DNA of 64,000 nt from JANQSS01 sp965249735 (GTDB lineage: Bacteria > Bacteroidota > Bacteroidia > Chitinophagales > Saprospiraceae). The stretch covers positions 186,001-250,000 of the forward strand of contig CBDFMS010000024.1 of assembly GCA_965249735.1 (NCBI GenBank), given 5' to 3'. A program made the position numbers and the translations under genes. The notes below the pieces were generated by a model that saw nothing but the letters and a program-made list of their open reading frames with translations, was not told where the DNA came from and searched no databases. Below, piece after piece: positions 30,301 to 36,540 of this stretch. How positions within the stretch are numbered: the stretch's first letter is position 1; each line of letters begins with the position of its first letter.

Positions 30301-30680
30301 TTATTATTTTCTCCGGTACCCACCCAAATAATATTCGAATTATTTGGATCCATCGTAACACATCCTATGGAATAGGAGCCCTGGCCATCAAAAATAGGTT
30401 TATACGTCGTGCCATTGTTTGTTGTTTTCCAGACACCTCCAGAAGCGACGGCGACATAATATTCGAATGGATTATCCGGATTTACAGCAAAATCAGAAAT
30501 TCTTCCGGAAGTCAGTGCCGGACCTACTGACCTGAATTTTAATCCGGAGAGGCTTAATTTTTCTTCTTTTTTCTCTTCTGTCTTTTCTTCTTGATTTTTA
30601 TCCTTCTTTTTGGAACGTTGAGCTGAAACGTTGAATGCAGAAAAAAGAATTAATAGAGATAGTATATGCAAAAATTTCAT
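27399..30680 (-). CDS. large secreted BNR/Vps10 (sortilin)-type beta-propeller protein
   Basis: 1093 residues. A signal peptide (LLILFSAFNVSAQ) is followed by a highly charged linker at about 22-42 (RSKKKDKNQEEKTEEKKEEK). Repeated BNR/Asp-box-like turns follow (GVWKTTNNGTTY, GIYKSKDGGSSW, GVYKTTDGGETW, AIYKSMDGGVTW, KVFRSNDYGNSW, YSNNGGEKW), giving one or two multi-bladed propellers to about residue 720. A helical, charged C-terminal region of about 300 residues ends PYTPGRGLIMME. Databases often label this family glycosyl hydrolase because Asp-boxes also occur in sialidases. I see no sialidase arginine triad, so I would not call it an enzyme. It is probably periplasmic or surface-located since there is no T9SS tail. 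It is monocistronic, divergent from the RAYT, and a REP repeat lies in its upstream region. Confidence 0.85.
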   Translation of the reverse strand: MKFLHILSLLILFSAFNVSAQRSKKKDKNQEEKTEEKKEEKLSLSGLKFRSVGPALTSGRISDFAVNPDNPFEYYVAVASGGVWKTTNNGTTYKPIFDGQGSYSIGCVTMDPNNSNIIWVGTGENNNQRSVAYGDGIYKSKDGGSSWKKMGLENSEHIGKIIVHPTNSNVVWVAAIGPLWNSGGDRGVYKTTDGGETWEAVLTIDQYTGINDIIIDPRDPNVLYAAAFQRARHVYTYLGGGPGSAIYKSMDGGVTWNKANKGLPSVDLGRIGLAISPADPEYIYAIVEAAQDKSGFYRSTNRGASWHKQGSYVTSGNYYQEIVADPIDAHTIYSMNTYLQVSHDGGKSFRGTGEKTKHVDNHCMWINPTNNKHWLVGCDGGIYETFDAAKTWNYKPNLPVTQFYKVSVDNDFPFYNIYGGTQDNFSMGGPARTISRSGIPNSDWYITHGGDGFESQVDPKNPNIVYAQAQYGGLVRYDRQSGEEVGIKPIARKSENAYRWNWDAPLVASPHAPGRIYFAANKVFRSNDYGNSWQVISDDLTQQLDRNELQIMDRVWSLEAVAKNRSTSLYGTLVAFAESPLNPNILLAGSDDGLIHISENGGESWRKIQYIPGIPDRSYVNTIYTSQHDENIIYAVFNHHKYGDFKPYIVKSSDKGISWQSISSNLPERGSVYAFEQDHIDPNLLFCGTEFGVFYSNNGGEKWQQLKAGLPVVAIRDIAIQRRENDLVLGTFGRGFYVLDDFSSLRIIDDSTQSQLIPVRETLLFEYSSPLGGSGKAWQGDQYYIGENLEAVALISYYVKESVSTQREERRKKEKELVKDSVSVNYPTYEELRSEVDEEKPHLLFTISDEDGKIVRKYTQSISKGLKRLKWDLRFSSTYPTRINGSGHGSSSGSNLIGPGSYTVTMAQFANGFYTHLGDPVSITVKALDNTVMPVENKSEKLAFQREVRELSRSIQGASHVIRELNNKFKHINEAIKNTERPTPELTAISRDLSLRIASINRQLRGDAEKRKLDIDQFPSPYTRIGRIMSEQRRSTATPTQTHRDSYTIAKEEFEVLVDSIKKIAQQEVPALEQKLEDAGAPYTPGRGLIMME

Positions 30681-30726
30681 AGTTAAACCGGTTTTGGGAA
30701 GCGAAAAGTACGGAAAAATGCCACCA

Positions 30727-30754
30727 TAGTCATCTGATGACTAAGTCATCAGAT
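30727..30754. repeat. REP copy 2, left flank of the RAYT gene
   Basis: The core GTCATCTGATGAC (30729-30741) is followed by TAA and the half-unit GTCATCAGAT (30745-30754), which lacks the terminal GAC. ATCTGATGAC and GTCATCAGAT form a perfect 10-base stem with a 3-base loop. It lies between the divergent BNR gene and the RAYT. Confidence 0.9.
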
Positions 30755-30868
30755 CAATTACAAAAAAAATTGCAATGGATGGGCATGTTTCACGATTTAA
30801 AGACACTTATCCTATATAAGGGGCCAAGAAGACCACCTGAATTGACTATTATTCCAAAACCTAACCAA

Positions 30869-31528
30869 ATGAGCTACAAACCATATCACATTTATCACAT
30901 CTATAATCAAGGCAATAACAGAGGTCAAATATTTTTTGAAGAACGCAACTACATCTACTTTCTTAGAAAAATGAAAAAGCACCTTATACCGCATGTTGAA
31001 CTGCTTGCATATTGTCTCATGCCAAATCATTTTCATTGGCTTGTTTGCGTGAAAGAGGAAGGATGCTCCCTTTCTAAAATGCTCAAGCCTACCAGGGTTG
31101 AATCAAGAAACGGAGAAAATCATTTTCAACAACAACTAAGTGCATCAATTGCCATCATGCTTCGATCATATACGCGAGGAATCAACAAGCAACAAGGGCG
31201 ATCGGGTTCACTTTTCAGGCAAAAGACCAAGATTGAAGATGGTGATGTAGGCATTCCAATTTTCAATTTAACTAAACTAAATAGTGCCAAATTGAAGCAA
31301 AGTGATGTAAAAAGTCTTGATAAAATCAACCTTGAATTTAATCGTGCCAGATATTGGACAACATGTCTCAACTATATTCATATGAATCCAGTGAAGGCTG
31401 AATTTGTCCATAAACCGGCAGATTGGAGCTATTCTTCCGCGCGAGAATACCTTCAGCCTGAGGAATATTCCATATGTAATGTCAATTTGGCAACTGAAAT
31501 AGGCCTTACTGATGACTTAGTGATCTGA
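30869..31528 (+). CDS. REP-associated tyrosine transposase (RAYT, IS200-like Y1 family)
   Basis: 219 residues from the ATG at 30869, where the protein begins MSYKPYHIYHIYNQGNNRG, the usual start of this family. The frame is open back to an ATG inside the left REP (30737), but those 44 extra residues are not family-like. Family marks: YCLMPNHFHWLVCVKE, in which HFH is the HUH metal-binding pair; AIMLRSYTRGIN and GSLFRQKTK; and LNYIHMNPVKAEFVHKPADW, which carries the candidate catalytic tyrosine. RAYTs nick and move single-stranded REP hairpins and are usually single-copy, vertically kept genes rather than spreading insertion sequences. The last codons and the stop lie inside the right REP. No passenger gene is present. 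Confidence 0.9.
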   Translation: MSYKPYHIYHIYNQGNNRGQIFFEERNYIYFLRKMKKHLIPHVELLAYCLMPNHFHWLVCVKEEGCSLSKMLKPTRVESRNGENHFQQQLSASIAIMLRSYTRGINKQQGRSGSLFRQKTKIEDGDVGIPIFNLTKLNSAKLKQSDVKSLDKINLEFNRARYWTTCLNYIHMNPVKAEFVHKPADWSYSSAREYLQPEEYSICNVNLATEIGLTDDLVI

Positions 31529-31544
31529 TGACTAAGTCATCAGT
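31508..31544. repeat. REP copy 3, right flank of the RAYT gene
   Basis: ACTGATGACTTAGT (31508-31521) and ACTAAGTCATCAGT (31531-31544) are perfect 14-base inverted repeats around GATCTGATG. The central core (31520-31532) differs from GTCATCTGATGAC by one base (GTG for GTC). The RAYT stop codon (31526-31528) lies inside it. It matches copy 4 at 55927 with two differences over 37 bases. Confidence 0.92.
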
Positions 31545-31547
31545 AAG

Positions 31548-31555
31548 TATATTTG
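31548..31555 (+). promoter_or_regulatory. candidate -7 box TATATTTG for the ABC operon
   Basis: TATATTTG matches TAnnTTTG exactly and ends four bases before the ATG at 31560. If used, transcription would begin at or very near the start codon, giving a leaderless or nearly leaderless mRNA. It begins three bases after REP copy 3, whose hairpin would then cover the -33 region. Confidence 0.4.
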
Positions 31556-31559
31556 CCGC

Positions 31560-32201
31560 ATGCCCACATTTTCGCTCCAAACATCAGGTCTTTCCTTCGC
31601 TCATGATGCGAATCAATCCTGGCAATTTGAGGATATCAAATTGGCAAAAGGAGACCATTTGCTCATACTAGGAAACTCCGGAAGCGGTAAAACAACTTTG
31701 CTCCATCTGTTAAGCGGATTGTTGACACCGGAGTCAGGTGAAATTTTAATTGATGGTCAGAACATCGTTACATTGAAAAAAAAGCATAAAGATGAAGTAC
31801 GAGGATCCAAAGTTGGGATGGTATTCCAACGTCCTCATTTCATTCGATCATTAAACGTCATGGACAATGTACTGATGGCTTCAAAACTGGGAAATTCAAT
31901 TCCTTTGAATAAATCTGATGTGTTGACAATCTTACAACATTTGGATATCGAACAATTGGCCCATAAAAATATCCAACAACTTAGTGAAGGTGAAAAACAG
32001 CGGGTTGGAATTGCACGGGCTCTCGCGAATAATCCAACAATTATTCTGGCTGACGAACCGACTTCTGCGTTGGACGATAATAATTGTGAAGCCGTAATTC
32101 AATTGCTAATTGAAAACTCTAAAGCTTCAGGAAGTGCCTTGATCGTCGTAACACATGACGAACGTGTTAAACGTCATTTTTCAAACCAAATAATTATTTA
32201 A
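31560..32201 (+). CDS. ABC transporter ATP-binding protein (LolD/MacB type)
   Basis: 213 residues, the length of a lone LolD-type ATPase. Walker A is GNSGSGKTT (about 38-46), the Q-loop is in VFQRPHFIRSLNVMDNV, the signature is LSEGEKQRVGIARALA, Walker B is IILADEPTSALD and the H-loop is VVTHDERV. It powers the permease encoded five bases downstream. MacB/LolD-type ATPases drive mechanotransmission of substrates from the periplasmic side rather than classical import. The gene begins 15 bases after a REP repeat. The histidine-rich segment in the partner permease and the secreted DUF3299-like protein downstream suggest metal handling, which is inference. Confidence 0.93.
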   Translation: MPTFSLQTSGLSFAHDANQSWQFEDIKLAKGDHLLILGNSGSGKTTLLHLLSGLLTPESGEILIDGQNIVTLKKKHKDEVRGSKVGMVFQRPHFIRSLNVMDNVLMASKLGNSIPLNKSDVLTILQHLDIEQLAHKNIQQLSEGEKQRVGIARALANNPTIILADEPTSALDDNNCEAVIQLLIENSKASGSALIVVTHDERVKRHFSNQIII

Positions 32202-32206
32202 TCCTG

Positions 32207-33484
32207 ATGTTAAAATTGGCTTGGAAAAATATTATTGCAAATCCTTTCGGTAGTCTGTTGTCTATTGGGCTTGTTACCTTGAGTGTTGGACTCGTCGTGT
32301 TTTTTACTCATGTGAATAATCAGTTCCAACAGACGATGGAGAACAACACGGCAGGCGTTCATTTAATCCTTGCAGCAAAAGGAAGTCCTCTCCAGAGTGT
32401 GTTATGTAATTTATATCATGTTGATAATCCAACTGGAAACATCACCATTGACGAAGTAAAGGCATTTTTTAATCCAAAACATCCATTAATTGATCAGGCC
32501 ATACCCTTGTCCATTGGTGACAGTTATCGTGGGCATCGTATCGTTGGCACCATATCCAACATTAAAAACTTATACAACGCGCAAATCGCAACCGGACGAT
32601 GGTGGAATGAATCAGGTGAAGTTGTGGTCGGCGCCCAAACGGCAAAGGAACTTAATCTAAAATTGGGTGATACATTTCAGAGTAGTCATGGCCTGGTAGA
32701 GGATGGAATGGACCATACCCATGATGGGGAACTCAAAATTGTAGGTGTACTAGAGTCCTCAGGCAGTGTTGTGGATAATCTTCTGTTGACATCTTATGCC
32801 ACCATCTGGGATGTTCATGGAGGTCATGATCATAACGAAACTGAAAATTCACCTGAGGAACATAGTCATGAAGGACACAGCCATGAAGGACATGATCATG
32901 GTCCGGATGAAATTGAATACCTATTAGACAATCCAGATCAGGAGATTACTTCAGTGCTTTTAACTTTTAAGAATCACAATCATCAGACCCTGAACATGAT
33001 GCGTTCCCTAAACGAAAATTCTACCTTCCAGGCAGCAAATCCGGCCTGGGAATTGAATCGATTGTACAGTATGGTTGGGGTTGGAGCCAATGTGCTTTCA
33101 TATATGGCCTGGTTGATTGGTGCAGTTTCGATTTTTAGCATCTTTTTGTCTTTGCTTCAAATTCTGCGCTCTAGGAAGTATGAATTGGCATTACTACGGG
33201 TTCTGGGAGCAAAACCGGGTGGTGTGTTTACTTTAATCATTTTGGAAGGCCTTTTACAAGTCATGATTGGAACAGTACTAGGCTTGGTTCTTGCCCATGT
33301 TGGCTTGTATCTCGTGGACCAATTAGTGGCGGATGCTTACCAATACCATATCCACGCATGGCGATTTGGTAGAACGGAAGGAATTGTGGTTTGCGTTGCG
33401 CTTGGATTAGGGATTACCGCGGCCTTGTGGCCGGCCATCCTGGCCTATCAAACGGATGTAAGCAAGACTTTACAGGAAGGATAA
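32207..33484 (+). CDS. MacB/FtsX-type ABC permease with a histidine-rich extracytoplasmic segment
   Basis: 425 residues. The N-terminal helix (GSLLSIGLVTLSVGLVVFFT) is followed by a large periplasmic domain (about 35-290) and three C-terminal helices (about 300-420: LSYMAWLIGAVSIFSIFLSL, GLLQVMIGTVLGLVLAHVGL, GIVVCVALGLGITAALWPAI), the FtsX/MacB permease fold. Unusual is a metal-binding-like stretch at about 204-232, beginning HGGHDHNETENSPEEHSHEG and continuing with two more HEGH/HDHG groups. An earlier HTHDGE lies near residue 172. Similar His-rich runs occur in zinc or copper chaperones. MacB-type permeases near DUF3299 proteins occur in zinc-regulated loci of gamma-proteobacteria, as I recall. 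I therefore read this as a metal-linked transporter, direction unknown. Confidence 0.85.
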   Translation: MLKLAWKNIIANPFGSLLSIGLVTLSVGLVVFFTHVNNQFQQTMENNTAGVHLILAAKGSPLQSVLCNLYHVDNPTGNITIDEVKAFFNPKHPLIDQAIPLSIGDSYRGHRIVGTISNIKNLYNAQIATGRWWNESGEVVVGAQTAKELNLKLGDTFQSSHGLVEDGMDHTHDGELKIVGVLESSGSVVDNLLLTSYATIWDVHGGHDHNETENSPEEHSHEGHSHEGHDHGPDEIEYLLDNPDQEITSVLLTFKNHNHQTLNMMRSLNENSTFQAANPAWELNRLYSMVGVGANVLSYMAWLIGAVSIFSIFLSLLQILRSRKYELALLRVLGAKPGGVFTLIILEGLLQVMIGTVLGLVLAHVGLYLVDQLVADAYQYHIHAWRFGRTEGIVVCVALGLGITAALWPAILAYQTDVSKTLQEG

Positions 33485-33505
33485 TTATCAATCGTCTAAA
33501 AGAAC

Positions 33506-33513
33506 TAATTTTG
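33506..33513 (+). promoter_or_regulatory. candidate -7 box TAATTTTG before the DUF3299-like gene
   Basis: TAATTTTG matches TAnnTTTG and is followed by CCGC, the same extension as the box at 31548. It lies in the 91-base gap after the permease gene and would give a leader of roughly 55 bases, suggesting that the last two genes of this set can be transcribed on their own. No clear -33 TTG was found. Confidence 0.35.
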
Positions 33514-33575
33514 CCGCCTGTTCGTTTAGGTAACAGACAAAAAGGTACTGAACTAAGTTCGTTCTGAATATATCT

Positions 33576-34010
33576 ATGAAACACATAATCGCTATAGCAT
33601 TGCTTTTTATCACCTGTACTTTAGTGGCACAGCAAAAGGCCAATGTATGGAAGACACTGGCCGATGTAACCTACATAAAAAAGTACGATGATTTTCTCGG
33701 CTTTAAAGTCGATTTTCCGGTTTTTTCTGAGAAGGTGTCAGCATTGGAAGAGCAGGAAATCGAAATCCGTGGATATATCATCCCAATAGAAGGGTATAAA
33801 AGTCACAAAGAATTTATTTTTTCAGCTTATCCGTACAACATGTGTTTTTTCTGTGGTGGCGCAGGTCCGGAAACTGTGATGGAAGTTCAAGCCGCTGAAC
33901 CCATAAAATACTCAGCAGAGGCTATCACGATCCGTGGAAAATTAAAGTTAAACAACGAGGACATTAATCAACTCATGTATGCCATGACCGATGTTGTCAA
34001 AGTAGAATAA
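33576..34010 (+). CDS. secreted DUF3299-like small protein with a CxxC motif
   Basis: 144 residues. A signal peptide (IALLFITCTLVAQ, cut about residue 18) leaves a small mainly beta domain. The motifs EEQEIEIRGYIIPIEGYKSH and SAYPYNMCFFCGGAGPETVM resemble the beta-barrel DUF3299 family, which in proteobacteria has a similar G-Y-I-x-P turn and a conserved cysteine region. Here the cysteines form CFFC, usable for metal or disulfide chemistry. Function in the family is not settled. It follows a MacB-like transporter with a His-rich permease and would sit in the periplasm, where it could bind or pass on the metal. The DUF3299 assignment is from motif memory and needs profile confirmation. Confidence 0.62.
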   Translation: MKHIIAIALLFITCTLVAQQKANVWKTLADVTYIKKYDDFLGFKVDFPVFSEKVSALEEQEIEIRGYIIPIEGYKSHKEFIFSAYPYNMCFFCGGAGPETVMEVQAAEPIKYSAEAITIRGKLKLNNEDINQLMYAMTDVVKVE

Positions 34011-34019
34011 TTCAACCTG

Positions 34020-34481
34020 TTGAAACAAAACGTAAATCTCCGTCTGGAACTTTTATTTTTATTATTGGCTGCGGTTCTTACAGCAGTCATCCTTCTACCT
34101 ATTCGTCAAGCGGGAATTGAATTTCCTTTCTATGCAAAAAACATGATCTTGATTTTTGTCTCGGTAATGTGGATTAAGCACATTTTTTTATTAAAACATA
34201 GTTGGATAAACCAATTTCAAAAATTAAAAATTGCCTTAATCCCTCTAAGCATTCCTTTCATTATCGCGCTAGCTCGTATGCTTAATAGTTTTACTGCCTA
34301 CATTGATGAAATTGCTTTAGCCGATTTGATGTTGGAGCTTCCTTATGAAGAACAAAAGTTTCTTATTCGATACATCCGAATCGAGTATGTGACAGTAGGT
34401 GTGACAGCAATTGTTGCAGCAATCATACTTCCTTTTAAATTAATGATTTCCGTGTGGCGTGAAGTTAATCGTTCTTCGTAA
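34020..34481 (+). CDS. four-helix inner-membrane protein, function unknown
   Basis: 153 residues from a TTG start at 34020, nine bases after the previous stop; there is no ATG before the second helix. Four hydrophobic helices are seen at about 10-29 (LFLLLAAVLTAVILLPI), 40-58 (MILIFVSVMWIKHIFLL), 70-88 (IALIPLSIPFIIALARML) and 124-144 (VTVGVTAIVAAIILPFKLMI). An acidic loop (EIALADLMLELPYEEQK) lies between helices 3 and 4. I recognise no family. Close coupling to the DUF3299-like gene suggests a joint role with the ABC transporter. Confidence 0.68.
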   Translation: MKQNVNLRLELLFLLLAAVLTAVILLPIRQAGIEFPFYAKNMILIFVSVMWIKHIFLLKHSWINQFQKLKIALIPLSIPFIIALARMLNSFTAYIDEIALADLMLELPYEEQKFLIRYIRIEYVTVGVTAIVAAIILPFKLMISVWREVNRSS

Positions 34482-34683
34482 AGCAATGTATCCTTTCCGC
34501 AAGAGTGAATTTGTAATAAAGCCTATAAAATCCTTCACTTCAGTGCCATATTCAGGGATGCTGTTATTTTTCAATCAGAGAATAATCAAGCCCGATTCCT
34601 GTATCTTTTTAGTGTACTAAAGGGACTCAAATTGGTCCGAAGTCCTTTAAAATGATTATGTTCCAAAATAAATTACACCTCGA

Positions 34684-35028
34684 ATGAATCAAATACAAGA
34701 GTTTAACGATTATAGACAAAAGATGAATGATCGCATTTTGTCTGAAGATAACAAGGCGATGAAACGTTTTTTTGCATTGGATGGGCAGACATACGCTGAA
34801 GGACATCTCTCAACGAAGATCAAAGAAATGTTAGGTCTGGTCTCCTCCATGGTCTTGCGTTGTGATGATTGCATTAAATACCATCTTGGAAAATGCCATG
34901 ATCAAGGTGTGAATACAGCAGAGCTTATGGAAATATTGACTATCGCCAATGTTGTTGGTGGAAGTATTTGTATACCTCATACCAGGAGGGCTATCGAATA
35001 CTGGGATGAATTGCTTGCTCAGGCATAA
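34684..35028 (+). CDS. AhpD-like / carboxymuconolactone-decarboxylase family protein
   Basis: 114 residues, all helical. The AhpD-type redox motif CDDCIKYHLGKC (about 58-69) has the CxxC pair and following His expected of thiol peroxidase-type members. STKIKEMLGLVSSMVLRCD precedes it and MEILTIANVVGGSICIPHTR follows, as in the family core. Members act as thiol-dependent peroxidase or reductase partners in the cytosol. It stands alone: about 200 bases of non-coding sequence lie before it and a palindromic stretch separates it from the S8 protease gene. Confidence 0.87.
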   Translation: MNQIQEFNDYRQKMNDRILSEDNKAMKRFFALDGQTYAEGHLSTKIKEMLGLVSSMVLRCDDCIKYHLGKCHDQGVNTAELMEILTIANVVGGSICIPHTRRAIEYWDELLAQA

Positions 35029-35093
35029 TTCAAATGGGAGAGGCCATTTCTGCTCCTGCTGCGAATAAAAATTGTAATTTAGTAGGACCGGGC

Positions 35094-35117
35094 TGAATGA
35101 CTCATTCATCGATGAGT
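35094..35117. repeat. overlapping palindromes upstream of the S8 protease gene
   Basis: TGAATGA (35094-35100), C, TCATTCA (35102-35108) is a perfect palindrome. Overlapping it, ACTCAT and ATGAGT form a second hairpin around TCATCG (35100-35117). The nested design recalls the REP copies in this window, but the core sequence is different. It may be an operator or leader hairpin for the gene starting at 35153. Confidence 0.5.
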
Positions 35118-35152
35118 ATTGTTCGGGCTACTAAACCTAAAAACCAATTGAA

Positions 35153-36493
35153 ATGAAATTTCTTATTATTCTCCTCCTCTTCTTTCTTGTTTATTTATTT
35201 TATTCACGAAATACACGACTTGAAAAATTACTACTTGCACGACTTAAGCGCAAAAAATATCGACTTCCAAATGAGTTGATCTATGACGCTCAACACACCT
35301 CGGGCGATGTAAATGCCGTACTCAATAGTTTGACCGGCCTGGGTTATTCCATAAAACGAAAATTCGAACTCACAGGTCAAACTATGTTGTATTTGTTAGT
35401 GAAAAATGGCGGAGGAAGTAGCTCATTTATCGATCTTCTCACGGGTGGCGAAGAAGCGGAATTAGCTAGTGCTGAAACAAAGGTCATCCAGCAGGGTGGA
35501 CAATATGGAGATATAAATTTTCATGGCTATGTTTTATTTCCGGATCAACAAATTATATTACCTCCAATATCTACAAACCTCCGACCCCCTCGGCGAACGG
35601 ATCCAAAACCTGATTATGACGTCAGCAAACAACCAAACAGAAAAAAACAAACAGAAACGAGAATAACAAAAACGATATTCAGAGATGCGCCGGGAAGTCC
35701 GATAATTACATTTGATCAAGGTACGGGAAATACAATTAAAATAGGACTGATTGACTCACGAGCTGACTTCACCCAGTTTACGCAATTTGAAGAAGCATTG
35801 GATGTTTCGGATGCATATTTAAATTATTTACAAGATGGATCCAATGACTTTGGCGGATTAAATTTGAACATCGAAGATGCTCATGGAACGTTTATGGCGA
35901 GTATTATTGCGGATCAATATGCGGGTGAGTGCGAGTTGAAAATTAGAAGTTATCCGTTTCATGATGGAAATGCAGGACATCTGATGGAGCTGTTGGCAGC
36001 AATTTACAGTGCAGTAAATAGTGGAGTGGACATTCTGAATTTGAGCCTTGGGTATTTTCAAGATGGTGTTGATGCACATCTCCAACGAGCATTAGTATAT
36101 GCCAGATCCAACGATGTATTTGTTGTTTGCTCTGCCGGTAATTTTTTATCAAATAACGATGTGAACGGATTTTGGCCGGCCAATTTAAGTCAATTGGATA
36201 ATGTTGTTTCGATTGCAGCGGTCGACGATCTGGGTAATACCTGGACCGAAAGCGCCGAATTAGGTACTAACTTTGGAGACGTAATGGTTTCTTTTGCGAC
36301 CAAAGGGGATGACGTTGTTGGATTTGTCAATGATACGGATAAGGCTTTGCTCTCGGGGACGTCGTGCTCAGCCGCCGTTCTCTCAGCAATAGCCGCGCAA
36401 ATTAAATGTGAACATCCTGCTTTTTCGGCGGCTCAAATTAAAGGCGAGCTGATCAGTCGTATCGGTGATGGAACCGGTATTTTTAATGCGTGA
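35153..36493 (+). CDS. membrane-anchored S8 (subtilisin-type) serine protease
   Basis: 446 residues. An N-terminal membrane helix (FLIILLLFFLVYLFYS, about 3-18) is followed by a basic segment (RLEKLLLARLKRKKYR), so it is an anchor rather than a cleaved signal. Residues about 30-190 are of unknown fold with a Pro- and Lys-rich end. The S8 domain holds the catalytic Asp in IKIGLIDSRAD, His in EDAHGTFMASIIAD, the oxyanion Asn in VVCSAGNF and Ser in ALLSGTSCSAAVLSA. The basic residues after the helix imply that most of the chain is cytosolic. The next gene, 47 bases on, encodes a TPR-CHAT protease with its own membrane helix, so the two probably form one proteolytic module. Confidence 0.9.
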   Translation: MKFLIILLLFFLVYLFYSRNTRLEKLLLARLKRKKYRLPNELIYDAQHTSGDVNAVLNSLTGLGYSIKRKFELTGQTMLYLLVKNGGGSSSFIDLLTGGEEAELASAETKVIQQGGQYGDINFHGYVLFPDQQIILPPISTNLRPPRRTDPKPDYDVSKQPNRKKQTETRITKTIFRDAPGSPIITFDQGTGNTIKIGLIDSRADFTQFTQFEEALDVSDAYLNYLQDGSNDFGGLNLNIEDAHGTFMASIIADQYAGECELKIRSYPFHDGNAGHLMELLAAIYSAVNSGVDILNLSLGYFQDGVDAHLQRALVYARSNDVFVVCSAGNFLSNNDVNGFWPANLSQLDNVVSIAAVDDLGNTWTESAELGTNFGDVMVSFATKGDDVVGFVNDTDKALLSGTSCSAAVLSAIAAQIKCEHPAFSAAQIKGELISRIGDGTGIFNA

Positions 36494-36540
36494 TTCATCG
36501 TCGGTCTGAGGAGTTTCAAACGAGCAGATTCTATTAATTC

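Larger units (their letters stand above)
30727..31544 (+). mobile_element. RAYT gene bracketed by REP palindromes (REP/RAYT unit)
   Basis: The transposase gene is flanked by REP copy 2 on the left and REP copy 3 on the right, the usual arrangement of a domesticated IS200/IS605-related tyrosine transposase and its REP substrates. There are no IS-type terminal inverted repeats or target duplications. Related REP copies without a transposase lie at 26486 and 55927, consistent with the transposase having acted on them in trans. Confidence 0.82.

Noticed and set aside
27399..30680. Sialidase or glycosyl hydrolase function for the BNR protein
   Set aside because: Asp-box-like turns alone are not catalytic, and I could not find the arginine triad or other active-site residues.
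30737..30868. Longer N-terminus of the RAYT starting inside the left REP
   Set aside because: The 44 extra residues, partly encoded by the repeat, do not look like the family, and the usual family start lies at 30869.
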